Assembly: GCF_000621165.1 (NCBI RefSeq)
Contig: NZ_JHZA01000001.1
Span: 186,001 to 250,000, forward strand
Direction of reading: 5' to 3'
DNA: 64,000 bases
Source: Enterovibrio calviensis DSM 14347
GTDB lineage: Bacteria > Pseudomonadota > Gammaproteobacteria > Enterobacterales > Vibrionaceae
Translations under genes and position numbers: made by a program
In this document: piece by piece, positions 44,251 to 54,983 of the stretch
Numbering within the stretch: position 1 is the first letter of the stretch
Layout of the letters: every line of letters begins with the position of its first letter
Notes under the pieces: generated by a model
Told to the model about the DNA's origin: nothing
Seen by the model: the letters and a program-made list of their open reading frames with translations, nothing else
Databases searched by the model: none

Positions 44251-45233
44251 GCCTGACAGACACCACCGCGGTTTTGCCTCCACACTGTGACGGCGTCAAC
44301 GTGGGTCTGGCTGAGCTGCTGCATTACCAGAAACAGGCGGTGCGATGGCTACCGCCCGCGTTGAGCATTTGGTCGCAGTTAAGCGGTCAGCATGGTAGTC
44401 GCCAGAAAGGGCGCGGCATGAACTTTTCGGAAGTGCGCCCTTATCAATCTGGCGATGACATTCGTGCCATTGATTGGCGGGTAACAGCGCGTACCGGTAA
44501 AACACACACCAAGCTATTCACCGAAGAACGGGAACAACCCGTGATGCTGATGGTGGATCTCAGTGCCAGCATGAAGTTTGGCTCGCAGCTGATGCTCAAA
44601 TCGGTGCAAGCCACCCACTTTGCCAGCTTGCTCAGTTGGTTGGTGGTCAGCCAGCAAGATCGCATTGGCGCAGTGATTTACAACGGTATCAAAGTACGGG
44701 AATGCAAGCCGACTGCGAGACGACAAGGCACTTTGCAGATCATTCACGCGCTGATGGAAGCCCACAAAGAAATGTTGGCGGCTGACAATCACGCGGCATC
44801 AAATGAAGGCTGGCAAGCGGCGCTTCGCCATCTGCATCATTTATGCCCTAAGGGCAGTGAAATCGCCATCATCAGTGATTTTTATGCACTTTCGCAGCAC
44901 GATAAACGCAGATTGAGTCAGCTTCGCCAACACAATCGCATTCAGTTTGTGCAGATATCCGATCCCCTTGAACAAGGGCAGACGGCGTTTCGTGGTCACG
45001 AATGGGTTTCAGATGATCGCAGCACGGCATGGCTGGATTTCGCGTCTCGTAAAACCCGAGAAGGCTTGGCGCAGCAGTACCAACACCACCAGCAATTCAT
45101 TGCCGATATGGCGAGGTCGTTGGCGATCCCTCTGCATACTATCACCGCGGCACAGCCGTTATTGCAGCAGATTGGCAACACGCGACGCGCCAGTGCGCAC
45201 GCCGCAAACCCGAAGCCGCAATCCAAACACTAG
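44247..45233 (+). CDS. DUF58 domain protein
   Basis: A 328-residue protein with the DUF58 core GRGMNFSEVRPYQSGDDIRA and IDWRVTARTGKTHTK, followed by a vWA-like region LMVDLSASMKFG. It is coupled to the MoxR gene by ATGA. In MoxR/Bat operons the DUF58 protein is the constant partner of MoxR. Its C-terminal tail is polar. Confidence 0.9.
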   Translation: MSLTDTTAVLPPHCDGVNVGLAELLHYQKQAVRWLPPALSIWSQLSGQHGSRQKGRGMNFSEVRPYQSGDDIRAIDWRVTARTGKTHTKLFTEEREQPVMLMVDLSASMKFGSQLMLKSVQATHFASLLSWLVVSQQDRIGAVIYNGIKVRECKPTARRQGTLQIIHALMEAHKEMLAADNHAASNEGWQAALRHLHHLCPKGSEIAIISDFYALSQHDKRRLSQLRQHNRIQFVQISDPLEQGQTAFRGHEWVSDDRSTAWLDFASRKTREGLAQQYQHHQQFIADMARSLAIPLHTITAAQPLLQQIGNTRRASAHAANPKPQSKH

Positions 45234-45263
45234 GTTAAACACGATGAAGGCATTGTCGTAAGC

Positions 45264-45770
45264 ATGACGAACACTCCCCCAACCGCATTACCATTGGCTG
45301 ACATTCAGCTCCAGAGTGCCCCTGGGCTCTGGCCGCTCGCATGGGGCTGGTGGTTATTGATTGCCGCGTTATTGGCGGCAGTATTGCTGGCTGTCTTTTT
45401 CCTGCGCAGAAGAACGCAACGCGCTCAAGCCAGAAACGAAGCACTTGTTGAGCTCTCGCAGGCAGAGACTCTACCTACCATTAATGCACTGTTAAAACGT
45501 GCAGCATTGAGCTATTTCGACCGCGATCAAGTCGCGAGCCTGACGGGTAATGCGTGGCTGACGTTTCTCGACAGCCAGCTCCGCGACACGAAACAAGGCT
45601 TTGTGACGCACGAAGAATGTTGGCAAAAAGGCATCTTTTCCCCACAAGGGCTTTCAGAAACAGAACTCGCGCAATGCAAAGCGTTAGCGGAGCATTGGCT
45701 CAACAACGCGCTTCCACCAAAAACCGCATCAACGGCTAACCGTGCCAACAAGGAGGCAAGCCATGTTTGA
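45264..45770 (+). CDS. DUF4381 membrane protein of the Bat operon
   Basis: A 168-residue protein with a single transmembrane helix near residues 28-49 (GWWLLIAALLAAVLLAVFF) and a cytoplasmic helical region (EALVELSQAETLPTINALLK, GNAWLTFLDSQL). This is the DUF4381 pattern found between DUF58 and vWA genes. Its end overlaps the next gene by 8 bp. The tail is rich in Ala, Asn and Lys. Confidence 0.82.
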   Translation: MTNTPPTALPLADIQLQSAPGLWPLAWGWWLLIAALLAAVLLAVFFLRRRTQRAQARNEALVELSQAETLPTINALLKRAALSYFDRDQVASLTGNAWLTFLDSQLRDTKQGFVTHEECWQKGIFSPQGLSETELAQCKALAEHWLNNALPPKTASTANRANKEASHV

Positions 45771-46720
45771 GTTTGTCTGGTGGTGGGCATTTGTTCTGCT
45801 GCCTCTTCCTTTACTGGTTTACAAACTGGCCAAGCCCGTTCCCAAGCCTGCCGCTATCCATTTGCCGCGCTTACCAGCAGGCTTAGGGGGTCAACACCAA
45901 CGCAGCTTATTCAGACCTATCGCAATGACCGTGTTTTGGGTCAGCTTGGTCGTGGCGGCAGCAAGACCAATATGGTACGGCGACCCCATTCAAATCCAGC
46001 CCGAACATAGAGACATGATGCTGGCGGTGGATTTGTCAGGTTCAATGGCGATGGAAGACATGGTGATGCACAGCGGCAACACCACCGATCGTCTTTCCGC
46101 GGTCAAAGATGTGCTGGCGGATTTCATCACCAAACGCGAAGGCGACCGTGTGGGTTTAGTCCTGTTTGCCGATCACGGTTATCTACAAACGCCGCTGACG
46201 CTAGATCGCAACACCGTGGCGCAACAACTCGATCGCGCGGTATTAGGGCTGATTGGGGAAAGCACAGCAATCGGCGAAGGCCTAGGTGTTGCCACCAAAA
46301 CCTTTATTGATAGCCAAGCCCCACAACGAGTGATTGTGTTGCTCAGCGACGGCGCAAACACCGCGGGTGTGATTGACCCACTGGAAGCGGCGCAACTGGC
46401 GAAAGATAACGATGTGACCATTTACACCATCGGGGTCGGTGCAGACAGCATGATTCAACGCAGCTTGTTTGGGTCACGTCGTGTAAATCCGTCACAAGAT
46501 CTCGACGAAAAAACACTGACTGAAATCGCCAAGATGACGGGCGGTGAATACTTCCGCGCCCGTGACCGAAAAGAACTTGAAACCATTTACCAACTCATCG
46601 ACCAGTTAGAGCCGATCTCGACCGTCCAGCAAACGTGGCGACCGCGAGATGAGCTATTCCGCTTCCCTCTGGGGCTAGCGCTGGTGTTGTCTGTCGTCAT
46701 CGTAGTACTAAGGAGACGTC

Positions 46721-46728
<8 letters not shown>
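45763..46728 (+). CDS. vWA membrane protein, BatA-like
   Basis: The start at 45763 (MFEFVWWWAFVLLPL) follows AAGGAGG closely. The 321-residue protein has N-terminal helices (about 2-20 and 55-72), a vWA domain with metal-site motif MLAVDLSGSMAMEDM and VIVLLSDGANTAG, and a C-terminal helix (LGLALVLSVVIVVLRRR). It presumably exposes the vWA domain to the periplasm and is anchored at both ends. It overlaps the next vWA gene by 8 bp. Confidence 0.9.
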
Positions 46729-48610
<1,882 letters not shown>

Positions 48611-48681
48611 GCAAGCCATACCGTGATTGAATTACAACGTCATCAAACGATGAGTAAGAAGCCAATTGGTGAAGAAATTAC

Positions 48682-50367
48682 ATGGGTAAGCCAACAATGA
48701 AACCTCAGAGATTTTCCCTGATGTCCCCGTTTCTGCAAATAAGAGCCGCCGCACTGATCGCCGTATTGGCGTTAAGCGCGTTGCCAAGTGCCGCCTTTGC
48801 GGGCACTGCAGAAGCCACCATATCGCAGAACGTTGTCACACTAGGGGATGCCTTGCAGCTGACTATCGCTGTCGATGAAAGCGTGAGTAATGATGCATTA
48901 GATCTGTCGCCGCTCGATAAAGATTTTATCTACGGCAGACCCAACGTCAGCAGCAACACGTCATACGCTAATGGTAACTTCTCGCGCAGAACGGTTTGGC
49001 GGGTCGCCATTGCAGGAAAGCGCGTCGGCAATTTCACCATTCCATCGCTCAGCATTGAGGACATGACCACAGACCCAATCACGGTTCAGGTTATCAATGC
49101 TGGAGACAAAGGCGCACAAGGCGATACGCAGTCGGTAGAAGTGAGAGCAACTCTTAACCGCGTCGACGGTTATATTGGTGAAACCTTTAATTACCGCGTG
49201 CGCTTAATGATTGGCACTCGGCTAGATTCCCCTGCGCTACAAGCGCCGTTCGGCGAAGGAATGGAAGTGGCGCAAGTTGGCGAAGATGTGCAAGCCGAAG
49301 CCGTCGTCAACGGACGCCGTTACGTGGTGATCAGCCGTGAGTATCAAATCACGCCAACGCAATCTGGTGCGCTGACTATTGAAGGTGCCGTATTTAGTGG
49401 CACAGAAATAAAAGGGAATACTTGGGGATCGTCCGTTGGCCTGCCTATCAGTCGTCAGGCAGAGAGCCTGACATTAAACATCGCCGCCAAGCCTGCTGAC
49501 TACCAAGGGTTGTGGCTGCCTTCGCCAGATCTCAAGCTCACGCAGCAATGGGAACCAAACACGCAAAATGAGCGCTTCAACACCCAAGTTGGCGAGCCGA
49601 TAAACCGTGTGATCTCATTGAAGATAAAAAACATCGCACAGAGCGCCATGCCCGATCTCAATCTGGATTATCCCACCAGCGTGAGCGTGTATTCTGATAA
49701 ACCGGAATACAGCAAAGACGGCGACTACACCGTGATGACCGTAAAACAAGTGATCATTCCCCGCCAAGCAGGAGACGTGACCTTACCACCGCTGTCTATC
49801 AACTGGTTTAACACCTCAGACAAACAGCAAGAAACCAGTAAAATTGACGGTTTAACGCTGTTGGTCGAAGCAGGTGAAAGCGCGACTGTCACGCAAGCGG
49901 TGCTGCCAGATGTCACGCTAACACCGACGGGTTCAACACCAAGTAATCATGAAACAGTGGTCGTCACGGCTGGTTACTGGCCGTGGGCAACGGGCGTGTT
50001 TGCCGTGTTGTGGCTTGGTACGCTCGGTATGTATCTTCGTCGACCTAAGGTTATCGTGCCATCAAACCAAGCAGCAAATCGCCCATCAGCAAAAAGCTCC
50101 GATAACGTCCTGCTAGCGTTGAAAGCGGCAGTGAATGCCAACGATACCGTGGCGGTGGCGACTCACTATCGCAACTGGAAAAACGACCATTTACCCGTCG
50201 AACTGCGCGAGGGTATTGACGCTGAAATCAACACCATGATGGCAAGCCGATACAGCTCGCACACCCAAAGCTGGAACAATAGCGACTTGCTTGCACTGCT
50301 CAAACAAGCCGAGCAAGTGAAACGCCACAAAACCAAAGGCCAATCGCTTAGCGAGCTAACGCCATAG
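48682..50367 (+). CDS. BatD-like oxygen-tolerance protein
   Basis: A 561-residue protein with a signal peptide ending near residue 41 (LSALPSAAFA followed by GTAEATIS). The periplasmic part is beta-rich (ISQNVVTLGDALQLTIAVDE, PRQAGDVTLPPLSINWF) as in BatD. One transmembrane helix is near 430-448 (WPWATGVFAVLWLGTLGMYL), then a cytoplasmic helical tail. It closes the operon before a strong terminator. An internal ATG at 48697 is a possible alternative start. The gene is 71 bp after the vWA/TPR gene. Confidence 0.85.
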   Translation: MGKPTMKPQRFSLMSPFLQIRAAALIAVLALSALPSAAFAGTAEATISQNVVTLGDALQLTIAVDESVSNDALDLSPLDKDFIYGRPNVSSNTSYANGNFSRRTVWRVAIAGKRVGNFTIPSLSIEDMTTDPITVQVINAGDKGAQGDTQSVEVRATLNRVDGYIGETFNYRVRLMIGTRLDSPALQAPFGEGMEVAQVGEDVQAEAVVNGRRYVVISREYQITPTQSGALTIEGAVFSGTEIKGNTWGSSVGLPISRQAESLTLNIAAKPADYQGLWLPSPDLKLTQQWEPNTQNERFNTQVGEPINRVISLKIKNIAQSAMPDLNLDYPTSVSVYSDKPEYSKDGDYTVMTVKQVIIPRQAGDVTLPPLSINWFNTSDKQQETSKIDGLTLLVEAGESATVTQAVLPDVTLTPTGSTPSNHETVVVTAGYWPWATGVFAVLWLGTLGMYLRRPKVIVPSNQAANRPSAKSSDNVLLALKAAVNANDTVAVATHYRNWKNDHLPVELREGIDAEINTMMASRYSSHTQSWNNSDLLALLKQAEQVKRHKTKGQSLSELTP

Positions 50368-50434
50368 GTCTCGGCACTAAGGCTTAACAGCCATAACGCG
50401 CAAGCGATGACAGACAAACTGAACGTCGCGCAAT

Positions 50435-50464
50435 AAAAAACCGGAAGGAGACTTCCGGTTTTTT
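50435..50464. terminator. Terminator of the Bat operon
   Basis: Perfect 13-bp arms AAAAAACCGGAAG and CTTCCGGTTTTTT around loop GAGA. It can end transcription in both directions and lies between batD and the chemoreceptor gene. Confidence 0.9.
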
Positions 50465-50492
50465 ATTGGTTTCTGTTTAAGTGCGGCGTGGG

Positions 50493-52202
50493 CTAATTCA
50501 AGAAGCGACGATTCTCTGAATCAAGCTCTGACGCTATCTTCGCCAATTGGTTACTGTTCTCTCTGGTATTGATGGCATGACTCGCGAGGTTATCCACCTC
50601 AGTCAGAATACGGTTGATGGTTTGGCTGACCTCTTCAATCACCGCGCTTTGCGCATCAGTAGACTGCGCCACACTGGTGTTAATCGCCGTGATGGTGTTA
50701 ATGCTATTGGAAATGTCATTTAATGACGTTTTCGTGTTCGCGGTTTGCTGCACACAGACTTCAGCCTGCTCGGTACTCTTCTCCATGGACGAGACCGCCT
50801 TGGTCGAATTTTCCTGCAGACGGCTGATCATCGATTGGATCTCCGCCGTGGAGTCTTGCGTACGTGCCGCCAGTGAACGAACTTCGTCCGCTACCACCGC
50901 AAAACCTCGCCCTTGCTCACCAGCCCGCGCTGCCTCAATGGCAGCATTCAGCGCCAACAGGTTGGTCTGTTCGGCAATGCTTTGGATCGTTTCAAGGATA
51001 TTGGTGATGTTGTTACTGTCCTGCTTGAGGGACTCAACCACATTCGATGCATCGAGCATCAGGACTTTCAGTGCATTGATGCTGTCGTTGGCGAGGCTGA
51101 TATCAGACAATCCCGATTCGGCCGCTTTCACCGCACCTTCTGCTTCCAATGCAGCTGATGACGCACTCTCTCTGGCTTCACCGACCGACGACACCATTTC
51201 GTTGGCAGATAGCGACACTTGAGACAACGAATCTCGCTGAACCAGACTGATCTGCTCATTCTTTCCAGCGATGTCTTCAAGCTCCACCGTTGAACTTTTC
51301 AAATTCCCCGTCGATTGGTTGAGCTGTTTTGTAATGTCTCGCAGCGCCCCAATAAAGAAGTTAAAGCTGGTCGAAAGCTTGGCTATTTCATCATTGCCTG
51401 ACTGCGGCAGTTGCTTGCGCAAGTCTATTTCATTGTTCGCCGTTCTGACGGAAGACACGGTATCGATAACAACACTCAAAGGGTTCAGCAAACGGCCAAT
51501 AACAAGCCATGCCATAAACAGGAATAGCGCTGCCGCCAAACCTTGCAACGACACCGTCATCATCATCCAGTAGTCCGTTCTTCCTTGAGCTTGCATAACA
51601 CTCGCATTAGAACGGTCCCCCAGAAGATCAAAGAACTGGTTAACGGGAACAGCGATTTTATCTAGCTCTTTAAAGTAATTCGCATCGTAAAGAATACGGA
51701 TAGCAAACTGCTGAACTGTTTCGCCCGGCAGCATGTCAAACGGCCCTTCAACAAAACGCCCTTGGCTGATACTTTCCATAGCCTGAGTCTCGGTTTCAAC
51801 CAACTGGTTTGAATAGGAAATCGACGTTTCTAACAAGCCCAATTCTTCTTCCGTGAAACCAAGGTTTGTCATGATCGCAAGCTGATCGATTTTCTTGCCG
51901 GGAAACAGATCGCGATGCACCCAATCAGGACGCGCTGTGTTGCCGCTACTCCAATCGATGATGGAAAAATATCTGTCCCAATGCATCTGATTACCCGTCG
52001 CAACAAAAGAACGCGCTTCTCTCGTCAACGACGCAGAGACGTCGACAAACTCGTTGGCAATTTGGTTAGAAAGGAAGCGTTGTTCTGCCGCATCGCGCTG
52101 GCCATTACTGACATTTGTGACCTGAAACCCTGCCAAAATGGCAACCAAAATCGCCAGAATAGCGGCAGATATAGAAAGCATGACTTTCTGTCTAATCAAC
52201 AT
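50493..52202 (-). CDS. Methyl-accepting chemotaxis protein
   Basis: A 569-residue chemoreceptor. Helix 1 is at about 9-27 and helix 2 at about 212-232, with a periplasmic ligand domain of about 185 residues between them ([40 protein letters not shown]). A HAMP region follows (about 235-290), then the signalling domain with conserved tip [20 protein letters not shown] and [15 protein letters not shown]. It signals to CheA about an unknown attractant or repellent. No other che genes are near. The periplasmic domain is longer than a simple four-helix type. Confidence 0.92.
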   Translation of the reverse strand: MLIRQKVMLSISAAILAILVAILAGFQVTNVSNGQRDAAEQRFLSNQIANEFVDVSASLTREARSFVATGNQMHWDRYFSIIDWSSGNTARPDWVHRDLFPGKKIDQLAIMTNLGFTEEELGLLETSISYSNQLVETETQAMESISQGRFVEGPFDMLPGETVQQFAIRILYDANYFKELDKIAVPVNQFFDLLGDRSNASVMQAQGRTDYWMMMTVSLQGLAAALFLFMAWLVIGRLLNPLSVVIDTVSSVRTANNEIDLRKQLPQSGNDEIAKLSTSFNFFIGALRDITKQLNQSTGNLKSSTVELEDIAGKNEQISLVQRDSLSQVSLSANEMVSSVGEARESASSAALEAEGAVKAAESGLSDISLANDSINALKVLMLDASNVVESLKQDSNNITNILETIQSIAEQTNLLALNAAIEAARAGEQGRGFAVVADEVRSLAARTQDSTAEIQSMISRLQENSTKAVSSMEKSTEQAEVCVQQTANTKTSLNDISNSINTITAINTSVAQSTDAQSAVIEEVSQTINRILTEVDNLASHAINTRENSNQLAKIASELDSENRRFLN

Positions 52203-52327
52203 AGTATCCCCTAAAATACATTTGGTATCAGATAGTTAATTTCTTTCTCATGCCAAAAGTATAGTAAGAAGAAACCAATAACCCCACTTTATATCTGGGC
52301 AATCAGTAGACATAGACGCAAATACAA

Positions 52328-52357
52328 AAAGGCCATCAAATAGCATTGATGACCTTT
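52328..52357 (-). terminator. Terminator after the sigma/anti-sigma pair
   Basis: Arms AAAGGTCATCAA and TTTGATGGCCTTT on the minus strand (12 bp, one mismatch) lie about 10 bp past the anti-sigma stop and end with TTTTTG. Confidence 0.75.
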
Positions 52358-52366
52358 GGTTTAGAG

Positions 52367-52954
52367 CTACTTTGCCAGCCCCATCAATAAGCCGTTTTCT
52401 TCCCACAAAGCGACACTCACGCCATCAATATCCATGACAACCTCATTCAGATCTGCATCAACGCCCTGAGGCAGTTTGGCTTGGTAAAAGGTATATATCT
52501 GTTGGGTATCTAAATCTTGCACCTGAAGCTGAGCGGCAATTTTTCCGTCAATACTGCAATAACGTGCGCCTAATAAGTTCCACTTTTCAACGGGTAACCG
52601 CGTTGGCGTGATCAAGGCGAAATCTAAACGGTTGAGGTATGTATCAATATCCGCAAACGAATTGCTTAATACTTCCATTTGCATCTGGCTATTGTGGTTA
52701 TAAGCAATCTCGGCTGAAATCGCGTTGTAGTCATATCCTTTATACCAAAATGCCCAAACGCTGACTGCCAGCATCAGCATGGCAGCCATTGCCATCCCTG
52801 TTCGCCTAACGTATGACCGAGGCACAGCATCTTCATCTGATGCCTTTTCTTCGAGCTTGGTCAACGCATTCAGTTGCGCCGCAGATAAGGACTTTTCGCC
52901 GTAATGCTTGGCGAGGCGTGACTTTAACGCGTTACGATTATTTGAATACGTCAT
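52367..52954 (-). CDS. Membrane protein next to an ECF sigma factor, probable anti-sigma factor
   Basis: A 195-residue protein. Residues 1-50 are cytoplasmic and polar, one helix lies near 53-70 (MAMAAMLMLAVSVWAFWY), and the rest is periplasmic (NSFADIDTYLNRLDFALITP, YTFYQAKLPQGVDADLNEVV). It starts 2 bp after the sigma stop. The topology and coupling match an anti-sigma factor, though no classical zinc anti-sigma motif is present. Confidence 0.75.
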   Translation of the reverse strand: MTYSNNRNALKSRLAKHYGEKSLSAAQLNALTKLEEKASDEDAVPRSYVRRTGMAMAAMLMLAVSVWAFWYKGYDYNAISAEIAYNHNSQMQMEVLSNSFADIDTYLNRLDFALITPTRLPVEKWNLLGARYCSIDGKIAAQLQVQDLDTQQIYTFYQAKLPQGVDADLNEVVMDIDGVSVALWEENGLLMGLAK

Positions 52955-52956
52955 GG

Positions 52957-53472
52957 CTACGATACCTGCTTTAACATGTGGCCAAATTCATCCACCAAGC
53001 GGGCTTTCATGCGGCTCAAACGTGAAAGCAGCGTTCCTCTTGGAATGTCCGTTAAGGTGGCAATTTCTTGAATGCTGAACCCTTCTACCGCCCATAAATA
53101 AAGCAATTCGCGCTCCTTTGCAGAAATATTGTTCAGCAAGATATCGACGTGTTGCTCGTCGATCGTCATTTGTTCAAGCGCATTGAACGCAAAGCTGTCC
53201 GCTTCTTCATCCTCAATACATTCAGAAGACGTGATCACCTCCAGCTGATTGCGGCGGCAGTGATCAACAAACTCATTGCGGATCACTCGCATCATGTACG
53301 CTTTGTTATGTGTGGTTTCATCTTCATTTTTTAGCATTTTTTCACAGCAACTTTGCACTAAATCATAAGCTTGAGGTTCGTGATGGCATAAAGAAAATGC
53401 ATAGCGAAAAAGCTGATTGAGCAAGCCTTCCGTGAAGATGACCTTTCGACGTTTTCTAAAAAAATTTAGCAT
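52957..53472 (-). CDS. ECF-type RNA polymerase sigma factor
   Basis: A 171-residue sigma factor. Region 2 has LFRYAFSLCHHEPQAYDLVQ, KAYMMRVIRNEFVDHCRR; region 4 has ISAKERELLYLWAVEGFSIQ and EIATLTDIPRGTLLSRLSRM. It is followed by a membrane partner 2 bp away. The DoxX gene lies upstream in the same direction but two hairpins lie between, so a separate promoter is possible. Confidence 0.88.
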   Translation of the reverse strand: MLNFFRKRRKVIFTEGLLNQLFRYAFSLCHHEPQAYDLVQSCCEKMLKNEDETTHNKAYMMRVIRNEFVDHCRRNQLEVITSSECIEDEEADSFAFNALEQMTIDEQHVDILLNNISAKERELLYLWAVEGFSIQEIATLTDIPRGTLLSRLSRMKARLVDEFGHMLKQVS

Positions 53473-53502
53473 GGCGAATATCCTTCACATGACGAAATTG
53501 AT

Positions 53503-53533
53503 AAAGCAGGTGCCTGATAAACCCACCTGCTTT
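53503..53533 (-). terminator. Hairpin upstream of the sigma factor gene
   Basis: Perfect 10-bp arms AAAGCAGGTG and CACCTGCTTT, 11-base loop. It lies in front of the sigma gene, after DoxX. Confidence 0.6.
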
Positions 53534-53582
53534 CAATCATGAAAAGGAAATGTCCCTCTCTCGTAATACATTGATGTAGCGT

Positions 53583-53607
53583 GAGGAGTGGCAAAAAACC
53601 ACTCCTC
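53583..53607 (-). terminator. Terminator-like hairpin after the DoxX gene
   Basis: Perfect 9-bp arms GAGGAGTGG and CCACTCCTC around a short loop that holds six consecutive adenines (TTTTTT on the minus strand), 22 bp past the DoxX stop. Confidence 0.6.
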
Positions 53608-53628
53608 GCGTGATCTCGCTGTTCGCTT

Positions 53629-54540
53629 TTAATGCTCAATCTCGGGTTGAGATGTTTGAAGACCCAAGGTTTCTTTCGTTCTTCGCACACAATCAAGCAA
53701 GGTGAAGCGTACGCCGCCACCCAACCTCAACAGAACCAGACCCGCAGCAGCCAATGCAAATTCCCGCTTAACGCCATTTAGATTCGCGATCACCCCTTTA
53801 TCGACACTAAATTTCTGCAACATATACCATGCCATGACCAATACGACGGCCCCTGCCGCGGCCTTCAATGATGTGCCTTGGCCAAAAATCAGCACCAAGC
53901 CGATGACCGCCAAAATAAGCTGATACGTCGCGAAAGATGGGATCTTTGCGTAGGCACCGAAAAAACCGCCAATAATAAACGTCAGCCCGAGCGAGAAACG
54001 AAGCAACAACCCTAACACCTCCCAATTTGGCTGCGCATCTACACCTCCTTGACCTCGACACAGATCGAGACTTCTTGCCCCAGCGCCAAGATTAAAGAGC
54101 ACGAACATCATTCCGGATAAGGTGATATCGCGGATCTGCACGAACATCGCTGGTGAGGTGTAGGTTTTCACCCCCACAGAAGCGCCAGGCACAGTGTCTA
54201 CCGGCAAAGAGAACACGAATGTCCAAAGCAGAAACCCATAAAGCAACGCCAAAGGGCGCACCATGAACCCAGCAATGAGGGCAACACCGGAAAACAACTC
54301 AAACGTGGAAAGTGATGTTAAAAAGAACCACGGAGTGAGCACGCCATTGCTAAACAGATAATCTTGAAACAGTTCGTTGATATAGCCTGTCGTTCCCATG
54401 TAATTCGCCACCATGGCGGCTTGTTTGGAACTGGAAAGAAGTAGGCTAAGTTTCGAAAGCCCTCCAATCACAAACACCAACCCGAGTCCGATGCGTAATG
54501 CGAAGGCGGCGTTTGCATAAAGCGTACTGTTTTTGTTCAT
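53629..54540 (-). CDS. Tandem DoxX-family membrane protein
   Basis: A 303-residue protein with about eight hydrophobic helices, twice the length of a single DoxX protein. Each half starts with a similar segment: FALRIGLGLVFVIGGLSKLS (about 13-32) and LLRFSLGLTFIIGGFFGAYA (about 177-196), so the gene seems to be an internal duplication. DoxX-type proteins are linked to thiol and oxidative stress and to quinone- or thiosulfate-related functions. A sigma factor pair lies downstream in the same direction and may share its signal. Confidence 0.8.
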   Translation of the reverse strand: MNKNSTLYANAAFALRIGLGLVFVIGGLSKLSLLLSSSKQAAMVANYMGTTGYINELFQDYLFSNGVLTPWFFLTSLSTFELFSGVALIAGFMVRPLALLYGFLLWTFVFSLPVDTVPGASVGVKTYTSPAMFVQIRDITLSGMMFVLFNLGAGARSLDLCRGQGGVDAQPNWEVLGLLLRFSLGLTFIIGGFFGAYAKIPSFATYQLILAVIGLVLIFGQGTSLKAAAGAVVLVMAWYMLQKFSVDKGVIANLNGVKREFALAAAGLVLLRLGGGVRFTLLDCVRRTKETLGLQTSQPEIEH

Positions 54541-54760
54541 AGGAAATCCTGAGTGATGGAATAAGGCACATGTAAAAACATGCTGTTTCCCTTCACTAAC
54601 GAACCAATGGCGCGTTTGATTGCATCTCTGTTTATTTTTTAACGCCGAATGTGGGAAGCATGTTGAGGCAAACTGACGAAAATCCAGTTGGCAATCCGTG
54701 GCGATAGGATTGGGATAGCAAGGCGATTGAGGTGGTGACCGAGGTTAATAATGTAACAAT

Positions 54761-54787
54761 TAACACCGGTTTGTTGCCGCGGTGTTA
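54761..54787. promoter_or_regulatory. Inverted repeat, possible operator
   Basis: TAACACCG and CGGTGTTA (8 bp, perfect) are separated by 11 bases. It lies about 220 bp upstream of both the divergent DoxX and cioA genes. The cognate regulator is unknown. Confidence 0.45.
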
Positions 54788-54855
54788 CCCCTTAATATTT
54801 AAATACAATTCGACGTAGATCCTCACTCAAACCTCCTATCGTACCCACCTGTATG

Positions 54856-54869
54856 TTGATATAGATCAA
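54856..54869. promoter_or_regulatory. Perfect FNR-type box upstream of cioA
   Basis: TTGAT-N4-ATCAA is an exact match to the FNR consensus, 114 bp upstream of the cioA start. FNR is the oxygen-sensing regulator of respiratory genes, which fits a quinol oxidase promoter. Confidence 0.75.
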
Positions 54870-54983
54870 TAAACGACACCTTCACCAACGGTCTGGGTTT
54901 CGACCCAATCGCAACTCGTGTCTCTCTTTTTTTCGTATTTTCACGATTCCATTTTTCGAGTTATTCATGATTGAGGTACCCAC

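Larger units (their letters stand above)
54541..54983. other. Intergenic control region between DoxX and cioA
   Basis: This 443-bp region holds a perfect FNR box, an inverted repeat and no convincing gene. It must carry promoters in both directions. Confidence 0.5.

Noticed and set aside
53466-53720. Minus-strand open frame of 84 codons between DoxX and sigma genes
   Set aside because: It overlaps two hairpins and the end of the DoxX gene; sequence does not look like a protein.
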